DNA of 50,842 nucleotides from CADCTB01 sp035494015 (GTDB lineage: Bacteria; Actinomycetota; Acidimicrobiia; Acidimicrobiales; AC-14), in contig DATJHJ010000115.1 in NCBI GenBank assembly GCA_035494015.1, positions 1 through 50,842 of the forward strand. Direction: 5' to 3'. Positions 26,818 through 35,630 of this stretch are shown here, piece by piece. The position numbers were made by a program, and so were the translations under genes. The notes under the pieces were generated by a model, which was not told the origin of the DNA, searched no databases, and saw only the letters and a program-made list of their open reading frames with translations. The first letter of the stretch is position 1, and each line of letters starts with the position of its first letter.

Positions 26818-27132
26818 GTGGTGGATCCCGTCACGATCGATGTCGACCGCAAGCACGCCGTCACGATCACCTGGGAGGACGGCCATGTGAGCCGGTTCCC
26901 GCTAGAAGTCCTGAGGGCGAACTGCATGTGCGCCCAATGCCGTGGGCTACGCGACCAGGGCGGACCGGCGTGGGCGCCCGCGGGCGGCGTCGCCGCACTC
27001 CAGGTGGAGTTGGCGAGCAAGGTCGGCAACTGGGGCCTGAACATCCACTGGAACGACGGCCACACCGCTGGCATCTTCACGTGGGAGGTGCTCCGCGCGT
27101 CGTGCCTGTGCGATCGGTGCGCCGGGAACTGA
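26818..27132 (+). CDS. DUF971 / GBBH-like N-terminal domain protein
   Basis: The 104-residue product starts at GTG 26818 (a second GTG follows directly), after GAAAGG. The domain matches the N-terminal fold of gamma-butyrobetaine hydroxylase: VTIDVDRKHAVTITWEDGHVSRFPLEVLRANCMCAQCRG, and at the end GLNIHWNDGHTAGIFTWEVLRASCLCDRC. Two CxCxxC clusters, at residues 36-41 and 96-101, could bind zinc or an iron-sulphur centre. Stand-alone members are small cytoplasmic proteins sometimes linked to Fe-S metabolism; the role here is unknown. Confidence 0.85.
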   Translation: MVDPVTIDVDRKHAVTITWEDGHVSRFPLEVLRANCMCAQCRGLRDQGGPAWAPAGGVAALQVELASKVGNWGLNIHWNDGHTAGIFTWEVLRASCLCDRCAGN

Positions 27133-27267
27133 TGTGCGTCTCGATCGGTAAGTGAGGCGACGGCGACAAGCGACGGCGACAAGTTTTCGGGCACCGGGCG
27201 CGTCGAGGAATGGCGACGCAGAGGCATCCGTGTCGTCCCACAAGCCGATGACATGCAACTTTGCTAG

Positions 27268-27340
27268 CGCGCTGGGAGGGATTCGAACCCCCAACCTTCT
27301 GATCCGTAGTCAGATGCTCTATCCGTTGAGCTACCAGCGC
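27268..27340 (-). tRNA. tRNA-Arg(ACG)
   Basis: The minus strand folds as a complete 73-nt tRNA. Acceptor GCGCTGG pairs with CCAGCGC, the D arm includes TAGCTC, the anticodon stem TCTGA/TCAGA encloses CTACGGA (anticodon ACG), and the T loop is TTCGAAT. The discriminator is G and no CCA is encoded. It is transcribed away from the adjacent Jet operon. Confidence 0.95.
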
Positions 27341-27622
27341 AGCAAAATGGGCTCTGACCTGCGGTTTTGTCTCCGCAGCCCAGTTGCACGAGCGGGGACC
27401 GCTCTCCTACTACGAATGATTCGGGACCCTTCCTGACCGGTTCCGAACCCCGAGGAGGAGACGACGGCGACGGTTCGCACATCACGCAGCCTAGACGCGC
27501 TGGTCCCCTCCCGGACTCGCCACGTGCGGGCCGCCAACCTCTCGCCTCGCACCCAGAGATGGGAACGGGGACCGGTGACGCGTCGTGCCTCCAGCATCGA
27601 CGTTCCTGTCTCACGTCCTCGC

Positions 27623-27634
27623 TAACTTCGGCCC
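27623..27634 (+). promoter_or_regulatory. Probable leaderless promoter of the Jet operon
   Basis: TAACTT (27623-27628) is a TANNNT-type -10 element ending six bases before ATG 27635, and no ribosome-binding site precedes the ATG. This spacing fits transcription starting at or next to the start codon. No good -35 is visible. Confidence 0.5.
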
Positions 27635-29194
27635 ATGGCCGATCGGCGACGGGTATGGCGAGGGGTGGACCAGGACCTGTTCCGGTTCACGACCACCGAC
27701 CTGCGGGACCTCCACGTCGCCCTGATGGCCGCGTTCGAGGACGCCGCCGTGCTGGCGCCGGCGCTCAACCTGGAGCAGGTGCGGGCCGCGCTGGTCGGGT
27801 CGGGCTGGGACGAGCCGGTGACCGACGAGGCGGTCCACCGTGCCCTCGACTCGCTGGTCGGCTGGCGGCTGCTGGAGGTCACGCAGGACCACGGCGCCCG
27901 GTACGCCACGCCGGAGGAGTTCGAGCGCAAGAACCTGCAGTGGTCGCTCACCGCCAGGGGCGAGGCCGCCGTAGCCGGCCTGCTGCACGCCCTGGACGCA
28001 TTGCGCCATGCCGTGGGGCTCCAGCCGGCGGTCCTCGACGCCATCGGGGACGGGCTGGCCGAGCTGGCCGACCTCCTCGCCACCCCGGCCGACACCGGGA
28101 CGAACGCGAGGATCCACATCAGGCTGGCCGAGGTCGAGGGCCACCTCACCTCCCTGGTGACGAGCGTGCGGCAGTTCAACAGCCATCTGCAGCGGCTCGT
28201 CCGGGAGGACGCCACCGATGACGGGGTGTTCGTCGAGGTCAAGCGGCGGACCGTGTCGTACCTGGAGGAGTACGTCGAAGGGGTGGAGCGCCCGCAGCAG
28301 CGGGTGGGCCGAGCCATGGCCCGCCTTGAGGAGGAGGCCGGCGTGGCGTCACTCTTCGACCGAGCGCTTGCGGGGGCCAACCTCGCCCCGATGGCGGGCG
28401 ACGACCCCGCTCCGGCCTGGCTCGCCGAGCGGGCGCGCCGGTGGGCCGCCCTCGGCGCTTGGTTCGCGCCCGCCGACGGGTCCGAGCCCCGCATCGCCGG
28501 CCTCCTCGTCGTGGCCCGCACGGCCATCGTCGAGCTCCTCCGGGTGCTGGAACGGCGGTGGGACAGCCGGCGGCGCTCGGCCTCCATCGCCCACGATTTC
28601 CGACGGCTGGCCGACTGGTTCGCCGCCACGCCCGGGGAGGAGGAGGCCCACCGCCTCTTCGCCGCCGCGTTCGGGATGTGGCCCGCCCGCCACGCCCACC
28701 TCCCGCCGGCCGACGGCGAGGCCAGGATGCCGACCACCCGGTGGGCCGAGGCCGACGGTGTGGAGGTCGCCCCCGCCTTGCGGACCACAGGGACCCTTTT
28801 GAACCGTGGGCGGGTGCGGCCGGTGGCGGATCCGGGCGCGTGGCGGGCCGCTCGCCAGCGGCTGCAAGCCGAGCAGCTGGCCGGCCACGACGCGGTCCGC
28901 GCCTCGCTGGTGTCGGGCGGCGCAGTGCGGCTGTCCTCGTTCGCCCGGCTGGCCGCGGACGCCTTTGCCGAGCTCCTCGCCCTGCTGGCCACCGCGCTCG
29001 ACGCCCCGGTCGACGGGAGCGGGGCCCGGCGGGCGATGTCGCTGGACGGGCGGGTCGAGGTCGTCCTCCGGGACCCGGGCGACGGGCGGACCGCCGTCCT
29101 GCACAGCCCGGCCGGCACGCTGCGCGGCCCGGACCTGCTCGTCTCGATCACCGTCGGCGGCGAGTCGGCGGAGCTGGAGGCGGCCGATGGCTGA
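27635..29194 (+). CDS. jetA: Wadjet type II JetA (DUF2397, MukF-like kleisin)
   Basis: This 519-residue protein starts at ATG 27635. It fits DUF2397/TIGR02677: an N-terminal winged-helix region (LFRFTTTDLRDLHVALMAAFED ... VHRALDSLVGWRLLEV), then long helices with EVEGHLTSLVTSVRQFNSHLQRL and a C-terminal region ending VLLHSPAG-like strands. By family knowledge JetA is the kleisin linking the SMC-like ATPase heads of a complex that recognises and cleaves small circular DNA. It overlaps jetB by eight bases and begins the four-gene operon. No truncation or frameshift is seen. Confidence 0.9.
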   Translation: MADRRRVWRGVDQDLFRFTTTDLRDLHVALMAAFEDAAVLAPALNLEQVRAALVGSGWDEPVTDEAVHRALDSLVGWRLLEVTQDHGARYATPEEFERKNLQWSLTARGEAAVAGLLHALDALRHAVGLQPAVLDAIGDGLAELADLLATPADTGTNARIHIRLAEVEGHLTSLVTSVRQFNSHLQRLVREDATDDGVFVEVKRRTVSYLEEYVEGVERPQQRVGRAMARLEEEAGVASLFDRALAGANLAPMAGDDPAPAWLAERARRWAALGAWFAPADGSEPRIAGLLVVARTAIVELLRVLERRWDSRRRSASIAHDFRRLADWFAATPGEEEAHRLFAAAFGMWPARHAHLPPADGEARMPTTRWAEADGVEVAPALRTTGTLLNRGRVRPVADPGAWRAARQRLQAEQLAGHDAVRASLVSGGAVRLSSFARLAADAFAELLALLATALDAPVDGSGARRAMSLDGRVEVVLRDPGDGRTAVLHSPAGTLRGPDLLVSITVGGESAELEAADG

Positions 29195-30398
29195 GGTCGC
29201 CCTCGCCGAACACCTGGCCGAGGAACGCTCGGTCGCCATCCGCACGCTCCTCGCCGCACCGCTGCTCGACAGCAACGCCGATCCCATCGGGTTCCGCCTC
29301 GTGGCCCGCCACCAGGCGTGGCTCGTCGAGTGGTTCGAGGCGTCGTGTGGCTGGCGGCTGAAGGTCGACGCCGCCGCCGGCTTCGCCCGACTGGCCAAGC
29401 GCGCCGCCGACCCCGACCCCAGCCGCCCACTGAAGCGGAGCCGCGGCGGCGAGCAGCCGTTCGACCGGCGGCGCTACCAGCTGCTGTGCCTGGCCTGCGC
29501 CGAGCTGGTCCGCCATCCCGTGACCACCGTCGGGTTGCTGGCCCGCGCCGTGGCCCCCGACGCCGGCCTGGACACCAGCCGCCACGGCGAGCGCGCCGCC
29601 TTCGTGGACGCCCTGCGGGCCTTGGCCGGTTGGGGGGCGCTGAGCGTGAGCGGCGGTGAGGTCGAGTCGTTCCTGGACAGCGAGTCGGGCAACGCCCTGC
29701 TCATGGCCGAGACGTCCCGCCTCCACCGCCTGCTGGCCGCTCCAGTGGCGCCGAGCACCCTGCCCGACGGTCTCGACCCGATGTCGGCCACCGAGCTCCT
29801 CCTCGCCGAGCCGCGCTATTGCGAGGCATCCGAGGACCCGGAGGCGGTTGACGACGAGCAACGCCTGCGCTGGGCCCGGCACACCATGGCCCGCCGGCTG
29901 CTCGACGACCCGGTGACCTACCTGGACGATCTGGGCGGGACGGAGCGGGAGTACCTGGCCTCGTCGGCGGGGCGTCGCTGGCTTCGGGAGCGGGTGGCGG
30001 ACGCCGGGTTCGAACTCGAGGAGCGGGCCGAGGGCCTCCTGGCCGTCGACCCCGAAGCCCGGGCCACGGACCGCCGGTTCCCCGCTCCCCACGGCAACCC
30101 GCACCAACTCGCCCTCCTGCTCGCCGATCGCCTGGGCGCCGGGCCACTGTCCCCCACCGAGCTCCGGGCCGAGGTCGACGCCGTGCTGGCACGGTTCCCC
30201 GGTTGGGCGCGAACCCACCGGGAGGGCGACGGCCCCGATCGCCTGGCCGACGAGGCCGTCGACCTGCTGGTCGGGTTCGGGTTGGCCCGGCGGGAGGACG
30301 ACGGATCCATCTCGGCCCGGCCCGCACTGGCCCGCTACCAATGCGGGGAGCCCACTGTCTCGACCCGTGAGCCGACCCTGTTCGAGGAGGCACTGTGA
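29187..30398 (+). CDS. jetB: Wadjet type II JetB (DUF2398, MukE-like)
   Basis: Start ATG 29187 lies in ATGGCTGA, inside the end of jetA, with GGAGG ten or so bases upstream. The 403-residue product fits DUF2398/TIGR02678: AVAIRTLLAAPLL-type start (SVAIRTLLAAPLLDSNADP), the DRRRYQLLCLACAELVRHPVTTVGLLA segment, and a C-terminal winged-helix stretch ending ARYQCGEPT. In the complex it plays the MukE-like role, binding the kleisin. It overlaps jetC by four bases (GTGA). Confidence 0.9.
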   Translation: MAEVALAEHLAEERSVAIRTLLAAPLLDSNADPIGFRLVARHQAWLVEWFEASCGWRLKVDAAAGFARLAKRAADPDPSRPLKRSRGGEQPFDRRRYQLLCLACAELVRHPVTTVGLLARAVAPDAGLDTSRHGERAAFVDALRALAGWGALSVSGGEVESFLDSESGNALLMAETSRLHRLLAAPVAPSTLPDGLDPMSATELLLAEPRYCEASEDPEAVDDEQRLRWARHTMARRLLDDPVTYLDDLGGTEREYLASSAGRRWLRERVADAGFELEERAEGLLAVDPEARATDRRFPAPHGNPHQLALLLADRLGAGPLSPTELRAEVDAVLARFPGWARTHREGDGPDRLADEAVDLLVGFGLARREDDGSISARPALARYQCGEPTVSTREPTLFEEAL

Positions 30399-33300
30399 AC
30401 GACACCGTGACCGTCCTGTCCGTCCCCGGCGTCGACCGCTGGCGCCCCACGCGTGCCGGCCTCATCGGTCTGTGGCGGTACTGGGACGAGACCTTCACCT
30501 TCCACCGCGGCCGGCTGCTCCTTCGAGGCGCCAACGGCTCGGGCAAGTCGATGGCACTGGAGCTGCTGCTGCCGTTCCTGCTCGATGCCGACGCGTCGCC
30601 GAACCGGCTGACCTCGGCGGCGAAGTCCCGGGGCGGCCTCTACGAGCGGATCATGACGGGGTCGGGCGAGGGCGGTCGCACGGGGTTCGCCTGGGTCGAG
30701 TTCCGTCGCGGCCAGGAGGTGTTCACCGTCGGTGCCCGCATCCGGGCCTCGTCGGGCACCCACAAGGCCGAGGTGGACTACTTCACCGCCGCGCTCGCCG
30801 TCGGGACCGACCTCCATCTGCTGGACGGGCGGCGCGAGCCGTTGTCGCGCAAGGGCCTCGTCGAGGCGCTGGGGGCCCACGGCCGGGTCCACTCCTCGTC
30901 CGAGGAGCACCGGGACGCCGTGCGGCAAGCCCTGTTCCCCGGCTTCGGGCCGGACCGGTACGCGTCGGTCATCACCGCCCTGCTGGCGCTCCGCAAGGAG
31001 AAGCTGTCGCAGAACCTCGATCCAGCGAAGTTGTCGGGCGTGCTCTCGGACGCGCTGCCGCCGCTTGACGACCACGACCTGGCCGCGGTGGCCGAGGGCT
31101 TCGAGCGGCTCGACCGGCGGAAGGCCGAGATCGAGGCGCTGGAGGCCGAGCTGGCCGAGGTGAAGCTGCTGGCCGCTCGTCAGCGGGACTACGCCCGCGC
31201 CGTGTCGGCGGCGGTGGCGGGCGAGGTCCGGTCGACGGAGACCCGGCGCGACGACGTGACCCGGGCCGAGCGAGAGGCGGCCGACTCGCTGGCCCGGGCC
31301 GAGTCCGAGGCCGCGGGCATGGAGGCCGAGGCGGCCGCGCTTGGCCGGCGCCTGGCCGACCTGGACCAGGAGATCGACGCGCTGAAGAGCAGCGACGCCT
31401 ACCGGAGCGGCGCAACCCTCGACGACCTGCGGGCCGAGGTACGGCGGCTGCGCGAGACCGTGGGCCGGGATCAGGCCACGTTCACACGTGCGGCGGAGGA
31501 ACGAGACCGCCGGGACCGGGCGCGTGACGAGGCGGCGGCGGAGCACGGGCAGGCGGTGGCGAACCTGGATGCCGCGGCGGTCGAGTTGGGCCAGGCGGCA
31601 CGGGCAGTGGGAGCGGACGGGGTGGTGGCCGAGGCCGTGGTCGCGGGCGCCGACGACGGCGAGCACCTGGTCAGAGCGTGGGCCCGCGGGCGCAGGGAGC
31701 TGGCCGCCGAGATCAAGGTCGCCCTCGCCGCCCACGATGCTGCCGTGCAGCGGCGGGCGTTCGCCGAGGCCGCCGTGGCCGAGGAGCAGGTCGCGGTCGA
31801 CGAACGCCTGACCGCCCGAGGCCAGGCGGACACCGCGCAGGCGCGGGCGCGCGCCGCATATGCGGAGGCGGTGCACGCCTGGGCCGTGTCGTGCGGGTCG
31901 GTTGGCGTGGCACGTGTGGAGGCCGTGCTGCCGGCACCGCCGGACGAGCCGGCTGACGTCGTAACGGCCGTCGGGCGCCTGGCTGGCGAACTGCGGGCCG
32001 AGCAGGCGGTCGCCCGCAGTGAGCTGGCCCGGGCGCGGGGCGACATCGAGGACGAGGGGCGCCTGCTGGCCGACGAGCGGGGGCGGCTGGCCGAGGGTCG
32101 GCGACCCGAACCGGAGCCTCCCGCATGGCGCACGGAGCGCGGCCCGGAGCGGGAGGGCGCACCACTGTGGACCGTGGTGGACGTGGTCCCGGGCGTCGCC
32201 GCGGCCGACGTCGACGGGTTGGAGGCCGCGCTGCAGGCGTCCGGGCTCCTCGACGCCTGGGTCACCCCCGACGGGTCGGTGGCGTTGCCCGACGGCACGG
32301 CGGACGTGCTGCTGGCCGCTCGGCCCTGCTCGGGCCCGACCCTCGCCGCCGTCCTTGAGCCGGCGCCCGGGTCGGTGGTCGACCGTGAGGTGGTCACCCG
32401 GGTGCTGCACTCCGTGCCGCTCGGCAACGCCGCCAACGACGACGACCGCGAGGTGGTCGTCGGGACCGACGGAACGTTCCGCCTGGGAGCCGCCACCGGT
32501 CGCGGCCGGGCCCGGCCCGCCGAGCTGCTGGGCGCGGCGGCCCAGGAGCGCCACCGGTTGGCCCGGCTGGCCGAGGTCGACGTCCTGCTCGCCCGGATCG
32601 CGGCCCGGCTGGACGAGCTGGACCGGGTGGCGGCGGAGCTCGACCGCCAGGAAGCGGCGATCGCCGCCGACCTGGCCGCCCTGCCCGGCGGGGCGCACGT
32701 GGCGGAGAGCCAGCGAACGGCGGCGGACGCCGCGGTCCGGCTGGCCGAGGCCGAGACCCGCCTGGCCGCGGGACGCCGCTCATTGGCCGCCGCCGAGGAC
32801 GCCGTCCGTCAGGCCCTACGGGCGCTCACCACGATGGGCGCCCGCCATGGCCTGCCCACCACCGCCGCGGGCCTGGACGAGGTGGTCGTCGCGGTCGACC
32901 GGCTGGAGCGCAGCGTGGGGGCATGGGGGCGCCGAGCCCGGGAAGCGGCCGGCGCCGAGCGGGCGCACCGCCGGGCTCTGGTCGACGCCGAGATGGGGGC
33001 GAGGTCGGCGGTCGAGGCGGAAGCGAACCTGGGGGCGAGCCGCAGGGACCTGGCCGAGGGTGAGGTCCGGCTGACCACGCTCGAGTCCGCAGTGGGCGCC
33101 GACTACCGCGAGCTGCTGGACCGCATCGGGGTGCTGGACACCGAGCGGCGGGCGGGGCGGGCTCGGGAACGGGCGCTCGCCGGCCAGCGGCCCGAGATGG
33201 ACCAGCGCATCGGCCGGCTCCGGTCGGAGCTGCAGCAGGCGGAGGCGGCCCGGGGCCGAGCCGACGAGGACCGAACCGCGGCCCATCGCCGGTTCCTGGC

Positions 33301-34414
33301 CCTCGCCGCCGACGGCTTCCTGGCCGACGGGCGGGTCTCGGCCTTGCCACCGGCGCTCGACGGCCTGACGGCGGTACTGGCCGCGGCGCGTGCCGTGGCC
33401 GCCGAGCTGGACGGGGTCGCCGGAGACCGTGCGGGCGTCGACCGGGCGTCGAACCGGGTGGAGGAGCGGCTCCACCACGCCCGGGCCGCGCTCGGGGCCA
33501 CGGTGGACCTGCACCGCGACCAGGCCGACGAGGGTTGGTGGGTGCTCCGGGCCGGGGCGGCCGGGGTTCGCCGCACCGTCGCCGAGCTGGCCACGATCCG
33601 GGCCGCGGAGCTGGCGGAGGGTCGGGCCGAGCTGGCCGCCGACGAGGAGCGGCTGTTCGAGCAGACCCTGGCCGGCAGCATCCGCCACGCCTTGGCCGAC
33701 CGCATCCGGCTGGCCAACCACCTCGTCGACGGGATCAACGGGCAGCTCGCCGCGGTGCGCACGGGCGCGGCCGGCGTGGCGGTGCAGCTGCGGTGGGAGG
33801 TCGACCCGGACCAACCCCCGGCGGTGAAGCAGGCCCGAGCCTTGCTCCTGCGCAACCCGGCCGACCTGTCGGACGAGGAGCGGGCATCGCTCCAGGAGTT
33901 CGTGCGGGCCCGGGTGGACCAGGCCCGGTCCGAGCTGGAAGTCAACGCGCCGTGGGAGGCCCGCCTCCGCGAGATGCTCGACTACCGGGCCTGGCACCGG
34001 TTCTCCCTCCTGCTCGCCCATCGCGACTGGCAGGGGTTCGAGCCCGCCACGGCCCGGCGGCTGCAGCGCCTGTCAACCGGCGAGAGGTCGGTGGCCCTCC
34101 ACCTGCCCATGCTGGCGTCGATCGCCGCCCACTACCGGGATGCCGCGGGCGCCCCGGCCGGCTGCCCGCGACTGATCCTGCTCGACGAGCTGTTCGCCGG
34201 CGTGGACGCCGCCAACCGGGCCCAGCTCTTCGGCACGTTCACCGACTGGGACCTCGATGCCGTCTTCACCAGCGACCACGAGTGGTGCCAGTACGCCACC
34301 CTCGACGGCATCGCCATCCACCACCTGCACGCCGCGGTAGCTGACGAGCCGGTCACCTCCACCCGGTTCACCTGGGACGGGAGGCGCCGAGCCATCGACC
34401 CACCGGCGGCGTGA
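30395..34414 (+). CDS. jetC: Wadjet type II JetC (SMC/MukB-like ATPase)
   Basis: The 1,339-residue ATPase starts at GTG 30395 after GAGGAGG. Walker A is GANGSGKS (45-52). The signature LSTGERSVALHL is near residue 1225 and Walker B LILLDELFAGVD near 1258, so the two ATPase halves lie at opposite ends, as in SMC proteins. Between them are long Ala/Glu/Arg-rich coiled coils (about 245-480 and 690-1150) separated by a more globular segment around 560-690 that may be the hinge. It is the TIGR02680 motor of the Jet complex, which loads on and extrudes DNA loops. Length and motifs are complete, so it should be active. Confidence 0.93.
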   Translation: MNDTVTVLSVPGVDRWRPTRAGLIGLWRYWDETFTFHRGRLLLRGANGSGKSMALELLLPFLLDADASPNRLTSAAKSRGGLYERIMTGSGEGGRTGFAWVEFRRGQEVFTVGARIRASSGTHKAEVDYFTAALAVGTDLHLLDGRREPLSRKGLVEALGAHGRVHSSSEEHRDAVRQALFPGFGPDRYASVITALLALRKEKLSQNLDPAKLSGVLSDALPPLDDHDLAAVAEGFERLDRRKAEIEALEAELAEVKLLAARQRDYARAVSAAVAGEVRSTETRRDDVTRAEREAADSLARAESEAAGMEAEAAALGRRLADLDQEIDALKSSDAYRSGATLDDLRAEVRRLRETVGRDQATFTRAAEERDRRDRARDEAAAEHGQAVANLDAAAVELGQAARAVGADGVVAEAVVAGADDGEHLVRAWARGRRELAAEIKVALAAHDAAVQRRAFAEAAVAEEQVAVDERLTARGQADTAQARARAAYAEAVHAWAVSCGSVGVARVEAVLPAPPDEPADVVTAVGRLAGELRAEQAVARSELARARGDIEDEGRLLADERGRLAEGRRPEPEPPAWRTERGPEREGAPLWTVVDVVPGVAAADVDGLEAALQASGLLDAWVTPDGSVALPDGTADVLLAARPCSGPTLAAVLEPAPGSVVDREVVTRVLHSVPLGNAANDDDREVVVGTDGTFRLGAATGRGRARPAELLGAAAQERHRLARLAEVDVLLARIAARLDELDRVAAELDRQEAAIAADLAALPGGAHVAESQRTAADAAVRLAEAETRLAAGRRSLAAAEDAVRQALRALTTMGARHGLPTTAAGLDEVVVAVDRLERSVGAWGRRAREAAGAERAHRRALVDAEMGARSAVEAEANLGASRRDLAEGEVRLTTLESAVGADYRELLDRIGVLDTERRAGRARERALAGQRPEMDQRIGRLRSELQQAEAARGRADEDRTAAHRRFLALAADGFLADGRVSALPPALDGLTAVLAAARAVAAELDGVAGDRAGVDRASNRVEERLHHARAALGATVDLHRDQADEGWWVLRAGAAGVRRTVAELATIRAAELAEGRAELAADEERLFEQTLAGSIRHALADRIRLANHLVDGINGQLAAVRTGAAGVAVQLRWEVDPDQPPAVKQARALLLRNPADLSDEERASLQEFVRARVDQARSELEVNAPWEARLREMLDYRAWHRFSLLLAHRDWQGFEPATARRLQRLSTGERSVALHLPMLASIAAHYRDAAGAPAGCPRLILLDELFAGVDAANRAQLFGTFTDWDLDAVFTSDHEWCQYATLDGIAIHHLHAAVADEPVTSTRFTWDGRRRAIDPPAA

Positions 34415-35625
34415 CGGAGGATCCGCTCGGTCCGCTGTGGGCCGAGTTGGCCCGACGGTTCGCCGACGGCTCGCCGCCCGTCCGGGTGACCTTGCGCCAC
34501 CTGACCGACGAGCACCGCCGGGCGCTGGCCGACCTACTGGGGATGGACCGGCTCCCACCGCCGGATGTCCGGTTGCCGGTGGCCCGGCTGGTGACTGCGC
34601 TCAGGCTCGACGGCCAGGAGGGCCTGCGCGCCGCGGTGGAGGCGCGGGTCGGGACCATCCCGGACCGGCGGATGGCGCGGGCCGAGGCCCGGGCGGCCCG
34701 CGACGATCTGTGGGCCTGGTTCGAGGAGCGGGTCGCCGGCCTGCCCGACGGCCCGCGCCTCGGGCCGTGGGTGGACACGGTCCGGGCGGCGGGAGTGCCG
34801 GGGGGCGACGTGGCCCGGCACCGGCGGCGGCTGGCCGGCGTCCTCGCCGTCGTGGCCGCCCTGCCCGCCGACGGCGTCGGGCTGGCCGCGCTGGCCGACG
34901 ACCTGCTAGGTGACCCCCACGGGCTCGACCGGGGCCGCACGGCGGCGGCTTTGGTGCTCGACGCCGTGGCCGTCGCCCGCGGCCGCCCGCGGCCGGCCGA
35001 CGCTGAGGGGGTCCGGCTGCTCTGGGAGGAGGTCGGCGTGGCCCCCGACCCGCTGTCCTCGACCGTGCTGGCGCTCGGCCTGTGGCCGGCGGACGCCCAT
35101 CCGCTCGGCGCCTGGCTCCGGGCCGCCGCCGCGGCCGGGGAGCCCGCCGTACTGACCCTCGCCCAGCTGCGCCGGTGGCCCTTGACCCCCCTCCGCGCCG
35201 ACTGCCGAGCCTTCGTGGTGGAGAACCCGTCGGTGATGGCCGCCGCAGGCGCTGCGGGGATCGGCGGCGGCGGCGCCCCGCTGGTGTGCAGCTCCGGCCG
35301 GCCGACGGTCGCGGTGGTCACGCTGCTCCGCCAGCTCGGTGCGGCCGGTGCGCCGCTGCTCCAGCACGCCGATCTCGATGGTGCCGGCCTCGGGATCACC
35401 GCGTGGCTGGCCGAGCGGGCCGGGACGGTGCCGTGGCGGATGGGGGCCGCCGACTACCTGGCCGCCATGGCTGTGGCCCGGGACCGGATGCCCCTTGGCC
35501 CGCGCCTGCCGCCGACACCCTGGGATCCTGCCCTGCGCGGCGTCATGGAGGCCCACGGGGTTGCCGTCTACGAGGAGGAGGTGCGGGCCGCGCTGCTGGC
35601 CGACGTCGCCGCCATGGCGGGTTGA
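34411..35625 (+). CDS. jetD: Wadjet type II JetD (DUF2399 Toprim nuclease)
   Basis: Starts at GTG 34411 within the GTGA overlap with jetC; 404 residues. The N-terminal half matches the DUF3323-type arm, with AVEARVGTIPDRRMARAEARAARDDLW. The C-terminal DUF2399 Toprim domain has the acidic residues in place: Glu271 in FVVENPSV and the Asp-x-Asp pair 321/323 in HADLDGAGLGI. These coordinate the metal used for DNA cleavage in topoisomerase VI/Spo11-like enzymes. It is the effector of the Jet system. It ends five bases before the convergent DUF2786 gene. Confidence 0.92.
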   Translation: MTEDPLGPLWAELARRFADGSPPVRVTLRHLTDEHRRALADLLGMDRLPPPDVRLPVARLVTALRLDGQEGLRAAVEARVGTIPDRRMARAEARAARDDLWAWFEERVAGLPDGPRLGPWVDTVRAAGVPGGDVARHRRRLAGVLAVVAALPADGVGLAALADDLLGDPHGLDRGRTAAALVLDAVAVARGRPRPADAEGVRLLWEEVGVAPDPLSSTVLALGLWPADAHPLGAWLRAAAAAGEPAVLTLAQLRRWPLTPLRADCRAFVVENPSVMAAAGAAGIGGGGAPLVCSSGRPTVAVVTLLRQLGAAGAPLLQHADLDGAGLGITAWLAERAGTVPWRMGAADYLAAMAVARDRMPLGPRLPPTPWDPALRGVMEAHGVAVYEEEVRAALLADVAAMAG

Positions 35626-35630
35626 GCGCG

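Noticed and set aside
30335..32698. A 787-codon leftward frame opposite jetC
   Set aside because: Low-complexity product, no ribosome site, entirely within the coding sequence of JetB/JetC.
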